Below are positions 16,264-24,641 of a DNA stretch of 32,694 bases, one piece after another; the first letter of the stretch is position 1; every line of letters starts with the position of its first letter. The stretch lies in assembly GCA_945827805.1 (NCBI GenBank), contig CALZOU010000010.1:1-32694 (forward strand). The letters are read 5' to 3'. The notes beneath the pieces are model-generated. The model saw nothing but the letters and a program-made list of their open reading frames with translations, was not told the DNA's origin and searched no databases. The position numbers and the translations under genes were made by a program. This DNA comes from an uncultured Lachnospiraceae bacterium. Lineage in GTDB: Bacteria; Bacillota; Clostridia; Lachnospirales; Lachnospiraceae.

Positions 16264-16302
16264 CCTCATCAGCAAGTGATTCGGCCTGTTCTGAACAGTT
16301 AC
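16264..16302. repeat. Right half of the dispersed repeat
   Basis: The segment contains CAGCAAGTGATTCGGCC and then CTGTTCTGAACAG, an internal palindrome. It matches 4356-4394 at 37 of 39 bases. No left half is seen nearby; element copy 2 begins where it would be expected. Confidence 0.65.
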
Positions 16303-16314
16303 TGTCAAATGATA

Positions 16315-16836
16315 TCAGAAATCCGGTTCCAGCAGACCATAAGTACCGTCCGCCCTCTTATAGACCACATTGATCTCCCCGGACTGTGCATTGACAAAAG
16401 CAAAAAACTGATGTCCTGTCATCTCCATATCCAGACAGGCATCCTCCGGATACATAGGCTTTACATCAAACCGTTTACTGCGGGTGATCCGGATTTCATC
16501 CTCCTCACCTTCTTCTTCCAGAAAATCACTCTGGAACATACTGGTCTGGTACTGATCGATAATTTTTTTGCGATGCTTTTTCAGCTGACGCTCCAGTACC
16601 TCTTCCGCCAGATCAATAGAAACATACATGTTGGAGCTGGACTGCTCTGTACGGATGACAGATCCCTTTACGGGTATCGTAACCTCTATGATCTGCCGGT
16701 TTTTTTCCACCCGCATGGTGACATCCACCTGGACATCCTCCTGAAAATACTTGTCCAGACGATTCAGGCTCTCGATCACGGCGGTTCTGAGGCCCTCGGT
16801 AATTTCCAGTTTTTTTCCGCTGATACGATACTTCAT
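16315..16836 (-). CDS. hpf: Long-form ribosome hibernation promoting factor
   Basis: HPF dimerises idle 70S ribosomes into 100S particles in slow growth. The 173-residue length and two-domain layout are those of the long form: residues 1-100 form the ribosome-binding domain (MKYRISGKKLEITEGLRTAV; charged KKHRKKIIDQY near its end), and residues 122-173 form the dimerisation domain (RFDVKPMYPEDACLDMEMTG, then HQFFAFVNAQSGEINVVYKR). AAGGAGGT lies upstream of the ATG. It follows the CapA-like gene by 15 bases and is probably cotranscribed with it. hpf is often near secA in Firmicutes; here secA is about 4.5 kb further on, with the ABC operon in between. Confidence 0.95.
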   Translation of the reverse strand: MKYRISGKKLEITEGLRTAVIESLNRLDKYFQEDVQVDVTMRVEKNRQIIEVTIPVKGSVIRTEQSSSNMYVSIDLAEEVLERQLKKHRKKIIDQYQTSMFQSDFLEEEGEEDEIRITRSKRFDVKPMYPEDACLDMEMTGHQFFAFVNAQSGEINVVYKRADGTYGLLEPDF

Positions 16837-16851
16837 AAACGTTACCTCCTT

Positions 16852-18219
16852 TTAATCTATGGAATAGCTGGCATTTATGGCATTCTCTGCCATGGCCTTA
16901 AGACTGCTCAGCGTAAATTCCTCGTCACTTTCCTCATGCACGCTATGGGAAGCGGCGAGTTCTTCTGTATATTCATCCAGTCGATACACGGTATAAATAT
17001 TTTCTTCGTAATTGTAATGGGTAACCAGAGGGATCAGCTGACTGTCAAGGATCTTCAGGCTTCCCGTCTGTTCATCTCTGGTGATCTTGATATCTGCCAT
17101 ACCTCCCAGAAGACATTTCGGATCTTTCTGAGAAGAAATAAAATTACCAAGGGAATAGTATACCAGCATCTGCTTTCCCTCATCATTCTGCAGTGTTTCA
17201 AAGCCCTGCAGTACATGGGGATGAGAACAGATCGTGATATCAGCACCTTCCTCCAGCAGCATTTTTAAAAGCTCTTTCTGCTGTTTATCCGGCTGATCGG
17301 CGTATTCAGTTCCTGCATGAAGGTACACGATGACCAGATCGGCCATAGACCGGGCCTGCCGTACATCTGCCCTCATTTTAACTTCATTGGCATAATCCAC
17401 CATGCCTGTTGGGATCTTATTCTGCATGCCGCCATTGATCAGGCAGGTATAATCGAGCATGGCAATGGTAATCCCCTCCACCTCCGCCGTGCGAATTTCC
17501 CTGGCTGCCTCCTGATCCTTATGTATACCAAGAACAATGGTCTCAGGATGTGCATCCTCCCAATACTCCAGGGATTGAAGAATACCTTTCTTACCTTTAT
17601 CGTATACATGATTGGTCGCCATAGTCACCACATTGAATCCGGCATTAATCAGTGCATCCCCTGCTTCTGTGGGTGCCCCGAAGGTTGGGTATCCTGATAC
17701 GTTCTTATGATCTGCCACCAGCACACATTCTTCATTGACAGAAGCCAGATCAGCCGGCTGGATATCTTTCTGTATATGCTCATACAGCTTGTCGTAATTC
17801 CACACTTCCTTGGACGTGTCCGCTGACATATACACTTTTTCATGCATCACATTATCCCCCACCGCCACGATGTGCAAAATACCATCCTGCGCAGGATCTG
17901 ATGTGGTTTCTACCGTACTGCTGTTTGCCGGCTGGTCGATTTCTGCAGATGAAACATCCGGATCCGCTTCCTCCTGTACCGCAGAAACCGGAACTGATTC
18001 TTCCGGATATGCGGACAGCACCACCGACTCTTCCTTATTGATATTTTCTCTGTTGTTTTTCAATGCTGTTATCGCCACGATCAGCCCTGCGACCGCTAAA
18101 ACGAAAATCGCAATTCCCGCTATCCACATCAGAGCCTTTTTTTTCGGTCTGCTGCCAGACTCCAGCCGTTCTTTTTTATACTGTTCTCTCCTGTCCTGGA
18201 GATCTCTGTTTTCTTCCAT
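16852..18219 (-). CDS. CapA family protein, membrane-anchored
   Basis: The 455-residue protein has a basic cytoplasmic N-terminus, one membrane segment at about 29-50, an acidic/Ser-rich linker, and from about residue 113 a CapA (PGA_cap) domain of the metallophosphatase-like fold. Motifs in order are AVGDNVMHEKVY, NEECVLVADHKNVSGYPTFG, TMATNHVYDKGKKG, VIVYLHAGTEY, ICSHPHVLQGFE and YYSLGNFISSQ. CapA of Bacillus takes part in poly-gamma-glutamate capsule synthesis, but most family members in gut Clostridia have no demonstrated role, and no capB/capC are present here, so capsule formation is not supported. CGGAGA precedes the ATG. Cotranscription with hpf is likely. Confidence 0.85.
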   Translation of the reverse strand: MEENRDLQDRREQYKKERLESGSRPKKKALMWIAGIAIFVLAVAGLIVAITALKNNRENINKEESVVLSAYPEESVPVSAVQEEADPDVSSAEIDQPANSSTVETTSDPAQDGILHIVAVGDNVMHEKVYMSADTSKEVWNYDKLYEHIQKDIQPADLASVNEECVLVADHKNVSGYPTFGAPTEAGDALINAGFNVVTMATNHVYDKGKKGILQSLEYWEDAHPETIVLGIHKDQEAAREIRTAEVEGITIAMLDYTCLINGGMQNKIPTGMVDYANEVKMRADVRQARSMADLVIVYLHAGTEYADQPDKQQKELLKMLLEEGADITICSHPHVLQGFETLQNDEGKQMLVYYSLGNFISSQKDPKCLLGGMADIKITRDEQTGSLKILDSQLIPLVTHYNYEENIYTVYRLDEYTEELAASHSVHEESDEEFTLSSLKAMAENAINASYSID

Positions 18220-18240
18220 AGGATATCTCCGTAAATTAAT

Positions 18241-18269
18241 TGTATCTGTGAATGTACTGAACAGCTACA
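18241..18269. repeat. Dispersed palindromic repeat, hairpin form
   Basis: TGTATCTG at the left and CAGCTACA at the right form a stem with one mismatch around a loop containing TGTACTGAA. It fills nearly all of the gap between hisA and the CapA-like gene and so may be part of their transcript. Confidence 0.6.
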
Positions 18270-18271
18270 AT

Positions 18272-19051
18272 TTATTCTTCTGTACAAAAATCGATAACCT
18301 TCGCAAACTCCAACGGACCGCCAAAAAGATCCAGGGCGCTTCCGATGGTTACATCTATCCGGTTCTTTCCCACCTTTTTTAAAAGCGAAAGATCCGCGAA
18401 ACTTCCCACACCACCGGCATAGGTGGCCACTGTCTCAGTATGTTGTGCCAGAAGCTCTACCACCGGCACCTCAATACCGGCACTCTTGCCCTCTACATCC
18501 ACCGCATGCACAAGAAATTCACTGCAGCAGGCAGATAACTGCTTCATCAAAGCGTCATCCAGACGGACATCCGTAAATTTCTGCCAACGGTCGGTAACGA
18601 TCCTATACTGACCATCCTTCTGGCGGCAGCTCAGATCCAGTACCAGATGCTCTGCACCTACAGTCTTTACCAAACGTTCAAGATTATCCCAGTTGATCCG
18701 GCCATCCTTAAACACATAGGAAGTAACGATCACTTTATCCGCTCCGGCTTCAAGAAACTCATATGCGTTATCGGCATTGATCCCGCCGCCTACCTGCATA
18801 CCTTGCGGCCATGCCCGAAGCGCTGAAAGAGCCTGTGCCTTTGTCTGTTCATAGTAAGGGGAGGATACAGGATTCAGAAGTATGATATGGCCTCCTTTGA
18901 GTCCCTTTTGCCGGTACAGATTTGCAAACCAGGCACCGTCCTTTTCAGACACAAAATTCTCCACTGCCTGATCCTGACAATCGGTGAGACTTCCTCCCAC
19001 GATCTGTTTAACTTTTCCGTTATGTATATCTATGCAGGGGCGAAACCGCAT
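18272..19051 (-). CDS. hisA: Eukaryote-type phosphoribosylformimino-AICAR-ribotide isomerase (HisA/His6)
   Basis: The enzyme isomerises ProFAR in the fourth step of histidine synthesis. The 259-residue sequence follows the fungal/plant His6 pattern rather than ordinary bacterial HisA: CIDIHNGKVKQIVGGSLTD at the start with catalytic Asp8, ENFVS, QVGGGIN at 86-92, DKVIVTS, VLDLSCRQKDG with Asp139, the W-x-x-x-TD motif, EFLVHAVDVEGKSAGIEVP and DVTIGSALDLFGG. AAGGAAGG precedes the ATG. No other his genes are in the window, so it is either displaced from the operon or acts on its own. Presence in a bacterium is consistent with an old horizontal transfer or a retained variant. Confidence 0.9.
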   Translation of the reverse strand: MRFRPCIDIHNGKVKQIVGGSLTDCQDQAVENFVSEKDGAWFANLYRQKGLKGGHIILLNPVSSPYYEQTKAQALSALRAWPQGMQVGGGINADNAYEFLEAGADKVIVTSYVFKDGRINWDNLERLVKTVGAEHLVLDLSCRQKDGQYRIVTDRWQKFTDVRLDDALMKQLSACCSEFLVHAVDVEGKSAGIEVPVVELLAQHTETVATYAGGVGSFADLSLLKKVGKNRIDVTIGSALDLFGGPLEFAKVIDFCTEE

Positions 19052-19135
19052 TCTGCTGTCCTTCCTTTCTCTTCAGGCATCTCCGATCGCCATACATACT
19101 CTTTTGGATAAAAAACGGTCTTCAATGCCAAAGAA

Positions 19136-19159
19136 TCCCGGATAAAAACTTATCCGGGA
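19136..19159 (-). terminator. Stem-loop after the lipoprotein gene
   Basis: TCCCGGATAA and TTATCCGGGA form a 10-bp perfect stem around a 4-base loop, seven bases 3' of the lipoprotein stop codon, followed by TTCTTTG on the minus strand. The T-run is short but the stem is strong. Confidence 0.65.
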
Positions 19160-19165
19160 AACTGT

Positions 19166-19654
19166 TTATCTTTTGGTTGTACCTGTCACATCGTTCGTCA
19201 GATTTTCGACGCCCTGGCCAATATCTTTGATACCTGAACCTACAGCGTCTCCCACATCATTCACCGCATTCCCCACCGGATTGCCTGTACCGGTACCATT
19301 ACCGGCCGCGGTATTATCTGTCACGGTATCTCCTGCGGTATTTCCTGCTGCGTTCTCATTGACTACAGTACCGTTATTTCCGGCAGTACTGTCATTGACT
19401 GTACCATTCATGTCGGTATCTCCGGTAACTCCATCGGGATTTACGCCCAGCGCATCATTTGCCGTACCGTTCTGCGTATCGGTATTCATACCATTGTCAT
19501 TCACGGTATCGTTTCCGGCGGGAGTGTCTGTACCGTTCTGCTCTGTGGTATTTCCCGTGTTTGTTCCCGCGGCATTATTATTTCCGCATCCTGCTGCCAG
19601 GACGAGAACCATGGACAGCAAACACATCGTCAGATACATTTTCCCATGTTTCAT
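19166..19654 (-). CDS. Low-complexity lipoprotein
   Basis: The 162-residue protein has a lipoprotein signal peptide with lipobox LAAGC (Cys23), so it is probably exported and lipid-anchored on the outer face of the membrane. The mature part is almost entirely Asn, Gly, Thr, Asp and Val in irregular repeats (NTGNTTEQNGTDTPAGND), with a more ordered amphipathic C-terminus (NAVNDVGDAVGSGIKDIGQG) that may form a helix. There is no recognisable enzyme domain. AAAGGAGA lies upstream of the ATG and a stem-loop follows the stop codon, so it looks like a single-gene unit. Function unknown. Confidence 0.75.
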   Translation of the reverse strand: MKHGKMYLTMCLLSMVLVLAAGCGNNNAAGTNTGNTTEQNGTDTPAGNDTVNDNGMNTDTQNGTANDALGVNPDGVTGDTDMNGTVNDSTAGNNGTVVNENAAGNTAGDTVTDNTAAGNGTGTGNPVGNAVNDVGDAVGSGIKDIGQGVENLTNDVTGTTKR

Positions 19655-19803
19655 AGCGAAGTCTCCTTTTCTTTATGGAAATGTCATAAAATCCACAGTA
19701 TACTCTGTATTCTGTTTGATTTTATGTACGTTTTTATAGAAAAGAAGAAACTTCTCTACGCACGTAAGTATGCGCAGCCTATATGTTAATTATACATCTT
19801 TTT

Positions 19804-20568
19804 TTATTTTTCTGCAGCAATAACATCCTGCATATCGTAATATCCCGGCTTTTTACCGGCCAGGAACTTACCGGCCTGCACTGCGCCTTTTCCAAAAATT
19901 GCCTTTGAATAGGCTGTATGCTTAAAAGTGATCACCTCATCCGTACCTGCAAAGATCACCTCGTGTTCGCCTACGATCGTACCGCCGCGAACAGCGCTCA
20001 TACCAATCTCTTTATCATCACGCTGCTGTCTGACCTGGCTTCTGTCATATACCATATGGTATTCATTTCCCAAAGCTTCATTCATGCTGTCTGCCAGAGC
20101 AATCGCTGTACCACTGGGAGCATCCAGTTTCAAACGGTGATGTTTCTCCACGATCTCCATGTCAAAACCAGCCGGAGCCAGCACTTTTGCCGCGTCCTGC
20201 AAAAGAGATAACAGGGTATTGATCCCCAGTGACATATTGGCAGATTTTAATACCGCTACTTCTTTGCTGGCCTCGCGGATCTTATCCAGCTGTTCGCCGG
20301 AAAGTCCTGTGGTACACAAAACCACCGGAAGTTTCTTTGCCACACAGTATTCCAGAAGGGTATCTGTGGCTTTCGGAGACGCAAAATCGATCAGCGCGTC
20401 TGCTTCCACATCACAATCCCAGATATTGGTAAATACCGGATAGCCATTGTCTCTGTTGTCCACCAGATCAATACCGGCCACGATCTCAGCATCCGGATCC
20501 TGCGCCACAATACCGGTAATGACCTGTCCCATATGGCCGTTGCAGCCATGCATAATAAATCTAGTCAT
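19804..20568 (-). CDS. dapB: 4-hydroxy-tetrahydrodipicolinate reductase
   Basis: DapB reduces the DapA product with NAD(P)H in the diaminopimelate/lysine pathway. At 254 residues it has the nucleotide-binding MHGCNGHMGQ (7-16), the ALIDFASP motif, LCTTGLS, SANMSLGIN, and the catalytic EKHHRLKLDAPSGTAIALAD region where the two His, Lys and PSGT contact substrate; AVRGGTIVGEHEV follows. AGAGGTGAT precedes the ATG, which is 13 bases after dapA, so both are read from the lysine-riboswitch-controlled transcript. Product feeds peptidoglycan and lysine synthesis. Confidence 0.97.
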   Translation of the reverse strand: MTRFIMHGCNGHMGQVITGIVAQDPDAEIVAGIDLVDNRDNGYPVFTNIWDCDVEADALIDFASPKATDTLLEYCVAKKLPVVLCTTGLSGEQLDKIREASKEVAVLKSANMSLGINTLLSLLQDAAKVLAPAGFDMEIVEKHHRLKLDAPSGTAIALADSMNEALGNEYHMVYDRSQVRQQRDDKEIGMSAVRGGTIVGEHEVIFAGTDEVITFKHTAYSKAIFGKGAVQAGKFLAGKKPGYYDMQDVIAAEK

Positions 20569-20581
20569 TGTACATCACCTC

Positions 20582-21472
20582 TTATGCCAGTTCAATGCCA
20601 AAATCTTTCATGACCTGGGCAAGTTTCTGCTGATGTGCATCTTCCATAACGGTCAGCGGTGCGCGAAGCGGTCCTACTTCCTTACCCATCAGATTCATGG
20701 CAGCCTTTACCGGGATCGGATTGACTTCACAAAACAGAGCATCGATCAAGGGAAGAGCCTCCAGCTGCATGTTCAATGCTGTCTCATGGTCACCCTCCAG
20801 ATATTTCATCACCATATCATGGGTAAATTTCGGTGCAACATTTGATAATACGGAGATAACACCGATACCGCCCAGGGAGAGCAGCGGGATTACCTGATCA
20901 TCGTTACCGGAATAGATATCCAGACTGTCTCCGGCCAGAGCTTTGAGCTTGGCTACCTGAGAGATGTTTCCGGAAGCCTCTTTGATGGCCACGATATTTT
21001 CAACATTCTTTCCAAGGTAAGCAGCTGTCTCCGGAAGGATATTGCAGCCTGTACGGCTGGGTACATTGTACAGAATGATCGGCAGAGATACGCTCTCGGC
21101 AATGGCTTTATAATGAGCGATCAGGCCGTTCTGTGTTGCTTTATTATAATACGGTGTAACCAGAAGCAGCGCGTCTGCGCCATCTTCTTCAGCCTGCTTA
21201 GACAGTTCAATTGCTGTCTGTGTGCAGTTGGAACCTGTACCGGCAATGACGGGAATACGTTTTGCCACTGTATCTACCGCGAACTTGATAACCTCAGAAT
21301 GTTCCTTTTCTGACATGGTGGCAGATTCACCTGTAGTACCACAGATGATGATCGCATCTGTCTCACTGGCGATCTGCTCTTCCAGAATTTCTTTCAGTTT
21401 GTCGTAATTTACTGATCCATCCTCAAACATCGGTGTAACGATAGCTACACCAGCACCTTTAAAAATTGCCAT
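20582..21472 (-). CDS. dapA: 4-hydroxy-tetrahydrodipicolinate synthase
   Basis: DapA condenses pyruvate with aspartate semialdehyde, the committed step of lysine synthesis. The 296-residue protein has the TIM-barrel features GTTGES (45-50, with Thr46/Thr47), YNVPSRTG with Tyr135, and the Schiff-base lysine Lys164 in VAIKEASGN. AGGAGGAAAAG precedes the ATG. The lysine riboswitch, its terminator and a consensus promoter lie upstream, so lysine would repress the dapA-dapB unit. It competes with hom (6871-8088) for the same substrate. Confidence 0.98.
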   Translation of the reverse strand: MAIFKGAGVAIVTPMFEDGSVNYDKLKEILEEQIASETDAIIICGTTGESATMSEKEHSEVIKFAVDTVAKRIPVIAGTGSNCTQTAIELSKQAEEDGADALLLVTPYYNKATQNGLIAHYKAIAESVSLPIILYNVPSRTGCNILPETAAYLGKNVENIVAIKEASGNISQVAKLKALAGDSLDIYSGNDDQVIPLLSLGGIGVISVLSNVAPKFTHDMVMKYLEGDHETALNMQLEALPLIDALFCEVNPIPVKAAMNLMGKEVGPLRAPLTVMEDAHQQKLAQVMKDFGIELA

Positions 21473-21555
21473 TTCTTTTCCTCCTCGGCTAATTTTACTT
21501 TTTGGATCCTTATCCTGTACATACTCCTAAATGATCCGACTGATCATTTTCCCTT

Positions 21556-21607
21556 AGCTGACCATCAAAAATGGTTCTCTGAACCATGTATTGATATGCC
21601 TGGCAAC
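21556..21607 (-). repeat. Post-terminator leader segment shared with the ribU leader
   Basis: After the lysine riboswitch terminator the transcript reads GCATATCAATACATGGTTC, then AGAGAACCAT and a hairpin ACCAT/ATGGT, followed by CAGC. It matches 1534-1614 in word order and hairpin position. Confidence 0.5.
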
Positions 21608-21637
21608 AAAATAGAGACCGGAACATCAGCCGGTCTC
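21608..21637 (-). terminator. Lysine riboswitch terminator
   Basis: GAGACCGG and CCGGTCTC form a perfect stem with an 8-base loop (21614-21637), followed on the minus strand by TATTTTGTT. Confidence 0.85.
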
Positions 21638-21671
21638 CCATACGTACCTACGCAAGTGTATCTAAAAACCG

Positions 21672-21832
21672 GATAGCTCTCCATCTTTCGATGACAGTCG
21701 TACAATTATTCACTGCACGCCCAAGAAAAAAGCTGCAGCATCTTCTTTCTTTCGGCATATAGCCCCTTCCCGGCGTCTCATCGGATCTGCAGCCTGACCG
21801 TCGGTACTCATGCTATATGCAACCTCTATCTA
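21672..21832 (-). promoter_or_regulatory. Lysine riboswitch (L box)
   Basis: The minus strand carries the conserved L-box words in order: GATAGAGGTTGC, ATGAGTA, GGAAGGGGC, GCCGAAAGA, TTGGGC, GTGCAGTGAATAATTGTA, GACTGTCA and GGAGAGCTATC, with GATAG/CTATC closing P1. It closely resembles the Bacillus lysC leader. Lysine binding should favour the terminator that follows and lower dapA-dapB expression. Confidence 0.95.
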
Positions 21833-21840
21833 CTGCCATA

Positions 21841-21869
21841 AATATAGCATCTCGTTTTTTTGTTGTCAA
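21841..21869 (-). promoter_or_regulatory. Promoter of the dapA leader
   Basis: Minus strand TTGACA (21864-21869), 17-base spacer, TATATT (21841-21846), nine bases before the aptamer. Confidence 0.85.
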
Positions 21870-21953
21870 TCAAATAGTCGACAGTTCTTCCTATTAATTC
21901 TTTCATTGCGCCGATAACTTCAGCAAAGATTTCATCCTGTTGTGAGCACTGAT

Positions 21954-22580
21954 TCAGTCCACATATTCCAGTTTGCTGACGGACACCTCATAGGCCACCC
22001 GTTTTTCACTTTCCTCTTCACTGAGACGCTTGATATATTCCCGACTCTGGATCCGTCCCCAGATCATCACATGACCGCCCACCTGAAACGCCGAGGCGTA
22101 GCGGGCATTTCTGCCCCAGCAGATGCAGGGGATATAGTCTGACTTCCCATAAGGCCGGTTCACCGCCAGAAGAAGATCGGCGATTTCTCTCCCCAGCGGA
22201 GTTTTCCGGTATACCGGAGGTTTACATATGTAGCCGTCCAGGTAGATCTGGTTTGTTTTCATCGTCTCGTCCTCTTCCTCCACAAAGCTGATCTCCCGGG
22301 CAAACACCGACAGTACCAGCCTGTTCTTTTTCTCTTCGTGTCTGTTATAGGAACGAAACTGTCCCATCACATGAATATATTCTCCTATATAATCCTGTGT
22401 GATGTCTACGAGTCGCTCCGAAATCATCACAGGGATACAATCCTCCGAATCACTTAACCGCTTAACCAGTACATCCACCAGGTAAAACCCCTCTCCAAAT
22501 ACCTGATGACTGAATACAAATTCAGATGCAATCCTCCCCATGATTTCAACCTGATTGTTTTCCATTATCTTATCTGCCAT
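21954..22580 (-). CDS. SSB-like protein with two OB folds
   Basis: The 208-residue protein appears to have two single-stranded-DNA-binding-type OB domains in tandem. The second (about 107-205) is clear: NQIYLDGYICKPPVYRKTPL, LLLAVNRPYGKSDYIPCICW, GGHVMIWGRIQSREY. The first (about 8-95) is more divergent: NQVEIMGRIASEFVFSHQVF and IGEYIHVMGQFRSYNR. Classical SSB has one OB fold and an acidic C-terminal tip; here that tip is absent and the end is VSVSKLEYVD. It is therefore probably not the main chromosomal SSB. AAAGGAG lies 14 bases before the ATG, a long spacing, so initiation may be weak. It is divergent from typA. Confidence 0.72.
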   Translation of the reverse strand: MADKIMENNQVEIMGRIASEFVFSHQVFGEGFYLVDVLVKRLSDSEDCIPVMISERLVDITQDYIGEYIHVMGQFRSYNRHEEKKNRLVLSVFAREISFVEEEDETMKTNQIYLDGYICKPPVYRKTPLGREIADLLLAVNRPYGKSDYIPCICWGRNARYASAFQVGGHVMIWGRIQSREYIKRLSEEESEKRVAYEVSVSKLEYVD

Positions 22581-22678
22581 ATCTCTTGTCTTATCTCCTT
22601 TGATCAGTATTTTTTCCCTTACTCAATCTATGAAGCAGATGCCTGATTTAGAACAGCAAAAAAACTTTTTCTTTCCCC

Positions 22679-22706
22679 TTGTTTTCTTGAAAAAATGTGA
22701 TAACAT
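22679..22706 (+). promoter_or_regulatory. Candidate typA promoter
   Basis: TTGTTT (22679-22684), 16-base spacer, extended -10 TGATAACAT (-10 hexamer 22701-22706). TTGAAA at 22687 with TATAGG is a poorer alternative. Confidence 0.4.
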
Positions 22707-22744
22707 TTATAGGATGCAAGCATACTGCAAGAAAGGAATAATCT

Positions 22745-24592
22745 ATGAAGATCAAAAGAGAAGATATCAGAAATGTCGCCATCATCGCTCATGTAGATCA
22801 TGGTAAGACCACTCTGGTTGACGAACTGCTGAAGCAGAGCGGCGTTTTCCGTGCCAATCAGGAAGTTCAGGAACGTGTCATGGACTCCAACGATCTGGAA
22901 AGAGAAAGAGGTATCACCATTCTTTCCAAAAACACAGCGGTTCATTACAAGGACACCAAGATCAATATCATCGATACTCCCGGTCATGCCGATTTCGGCG
23001 GCGAAGTGGAGCGTGTTCTCAAGATGGTCAACGGTGTTATCCTGCTGGTAGACGCTTTCGAGGGTGCTATGCCCCAGACCAAATTCGTACTGAAAAAAGC
23101 CCTGGAGCTGAATCTGAAAGTTATCGTATGTATCAATAAAATCGACCGTCCGGAGGCAAGACCGGATGAAGTAGTAGACGAAGTACTAGAGCTTCTGATG
23201 GATCTGGATGCTTCTGATGAGCAGCTGGACTGTCCCTTCCTCTACGCTTCTGCCAAAAAAGGTATTGCCATGCTGGATCTCAACGATACACCGGAAAGCA
23301 TGGAGCCTCTGTTTGAGACTATTCTCAAATATATCCCCGCTCCCGAGGGTGACCCGGATGCCGGCACACAGGTACTGATCAGTACCATTGACTACAATGA
23401 ATACGTAGGCCGTATCGGTGTTGGCAAAGTAGACAACGGCAAAATTGCTGTTAATCAGGAAGTTCTGCTGATGAACCACCACGACCCGGACAAGAAAAAG
23501 AAAGTAAAGATCAGCAAACTGTATGAGTTTGAAGGTCTGAACAAAGTCGAGGTTAAGGAAGCTTCCGTAGGTTCCATCGTTGCTATCTCCGGTATCGCGG
23601 ATATCCATATCGGCGACACCCTGTGCGACCCGGAACATCCGGAACCGATCCCCTTCCAGAAGATTTCCGAGCCTACCATCGCCATGCAGTTTATTGTAAA
23701 CGACAGTCCGCTGGCGGGACAGGAAGGTAAATTCGTTACCTCCCGTCATCTGCGGGATCGTCTGTACCGTGAACTGAATACAGATGTCAGCCTTCGTGTA
23801 GAAGATACGGACAAACCGGAGATTCTTAAGGTTTCCGGCCGCGGTGAGCTGCATCTGTCCGTACTTATTGAAAACATGCGCCGTGAAGGTTATGAATTCG
23901 CTGTCAGCAAAGCCGAGGTTCTGTACAAGGAAGATGAGCGCGGCAAAAAGCTGGAACCCATGGAGATTGCCTATGTGGATGTTCCGGAGGAATTCTCCGG
24001 CACCATCATCCAGCAGCTCAGCGAGAGAAAAGGTGAACTCCAGGGCATGAGTCTGGCAGGTGACGGGTCCACCCGTCTGGAATTCTCCATTCCGTCCCGC
24101 GGTCTGATCGGATATCGTGGTACGTTCATGACCAGCACCAAAGGTACCGGTGTCATCAATACACTGTTTGACGGCTATGCCCCCTATAAGGGAGACATCG
24201 CTTATCGCAAACAGGGTTCTCTGATTGCTTTTGAGAGCGGAGAATCGGTGACTTACGGTCTGTTTGCAGCCCAGGAACGCGGTACTCTGTTTATCGGTCC
24301 CGGTGAAAAGGTTTACGCCGGCATGGTCATCGGCCAGAGCGGCAAGAGCGAAGATATCGAGCTGAATGTCTGCAAAACAAAACACCTGACCAATACCCGT
24401 TCTTCCAGCGCAGATGAGGCTTTGAAACTGACTCCGCCCAGAATCCTGAGTCTGGAGCAGGCGCTGGATTTCATCGATAGTGATGAGCTTCTGGAGGTTA
24501 CACCGTCCAGCCTTCGTATTCGTAAAAAGATTCTGGATTCGCGTCTGAGAAAGAGAGACATGATCAGCAGAAACGCTAAAGCGGGTAAATAA
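22745..24592 (+). CDS. typA: Ribosome-associated translational GTPase TypA/BipA
   Basis: TypA is an EF-G-like GTPase that binds the ribosome and helps 50S assembly and stress adaptation. The 615-residue length is normal. G motifs are AHVDHGKTT (15-23), RGITI, DTPGHADF and NKID, followed by domain II, then the EF-G-like domains III and V (SGRGELHLSVLIENMRREGYE) and the TypA-specific C-terminal domain (KTKHLTNTRSSSADEALKL, ending KRDMISRNAKAGK). AGAAAGGA precedes the ATG. The gene is alone on the plus strand and ends in a bidirectional terminator. Confidence 0.97.
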   Translation: MKIKREDIRNVAIIAHVDHGKTTLVDELLKQSGVFRANQEVQERVMDSNDLERERGITILSKNTAVHYKDTKINIIDTPGHADFGGEVERVLKMVNGVILLVDAFEGAMPQTKFVLKKALELNLKVIVCINKIDRPEARPDEVVDEVLELLMDLDASDEQLDCPFLYASAKKGIAMLDLNDTPESMEPLFETILKYIPAPEGDPDAGTQVLISTIDYNEYVGRIGVGKVDNGKIAVNQEVLLMNHHDPDKKKKVKISKLYEFEGLNKVEVKEASVGSIVAISGIADIHIGDTLCDPEHPEPIPFQKISEPTIAMQFIVNDSPLAGQEGKFVTSRHLRDRLYRELNTDVSLRVEDTDKPEILKVSGRGELHLSVLIENMRREGYEFAVSKAEVLYKEDERGKKLEPMEIAYVDVPEEFSGTIIQQLSERKGELQGMSLAGDGSTRLEFSIPSRGLIGYRGTFMTSTKGTGVINTLFDGYAPYKGDIAYRKQGSLIAFESGESVTYGLFAAQERGTLFIGPGEKVYAGMVIGQSGKSEDIELNVCKTKHLTNTRSSSADEALKLTPPRILSLEQALDFIDSDELLEVTPSSLRIRKKILDSRLRKRDMISRNAKAGK

Positions 24593-24604
24593 AAAATTTC
24601 CAAT

Positions 24605-24634
24605 AAAAAAACGGCCCATACGGACCGTTTTTTT
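24605..24634. terminator. Bidirectional terminator between typA and the LCP gene
   Basis: AAAAAAACGG (24605-24614) pairs with CCGTTTTTTT (24625-24634) around a 10-base loop, giving T-runs on both strands between two converging genes. Confidence 0.9.
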
Positions 24635-24641
24635 ATTGCTT

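Noticed and set aside
16852-18219. Capsule (poly-gamma-glutamate) operon
   Set aside because: Only the CapA-like gene is present; no capB or capC lies nearby, so a capsule locus is not supported.
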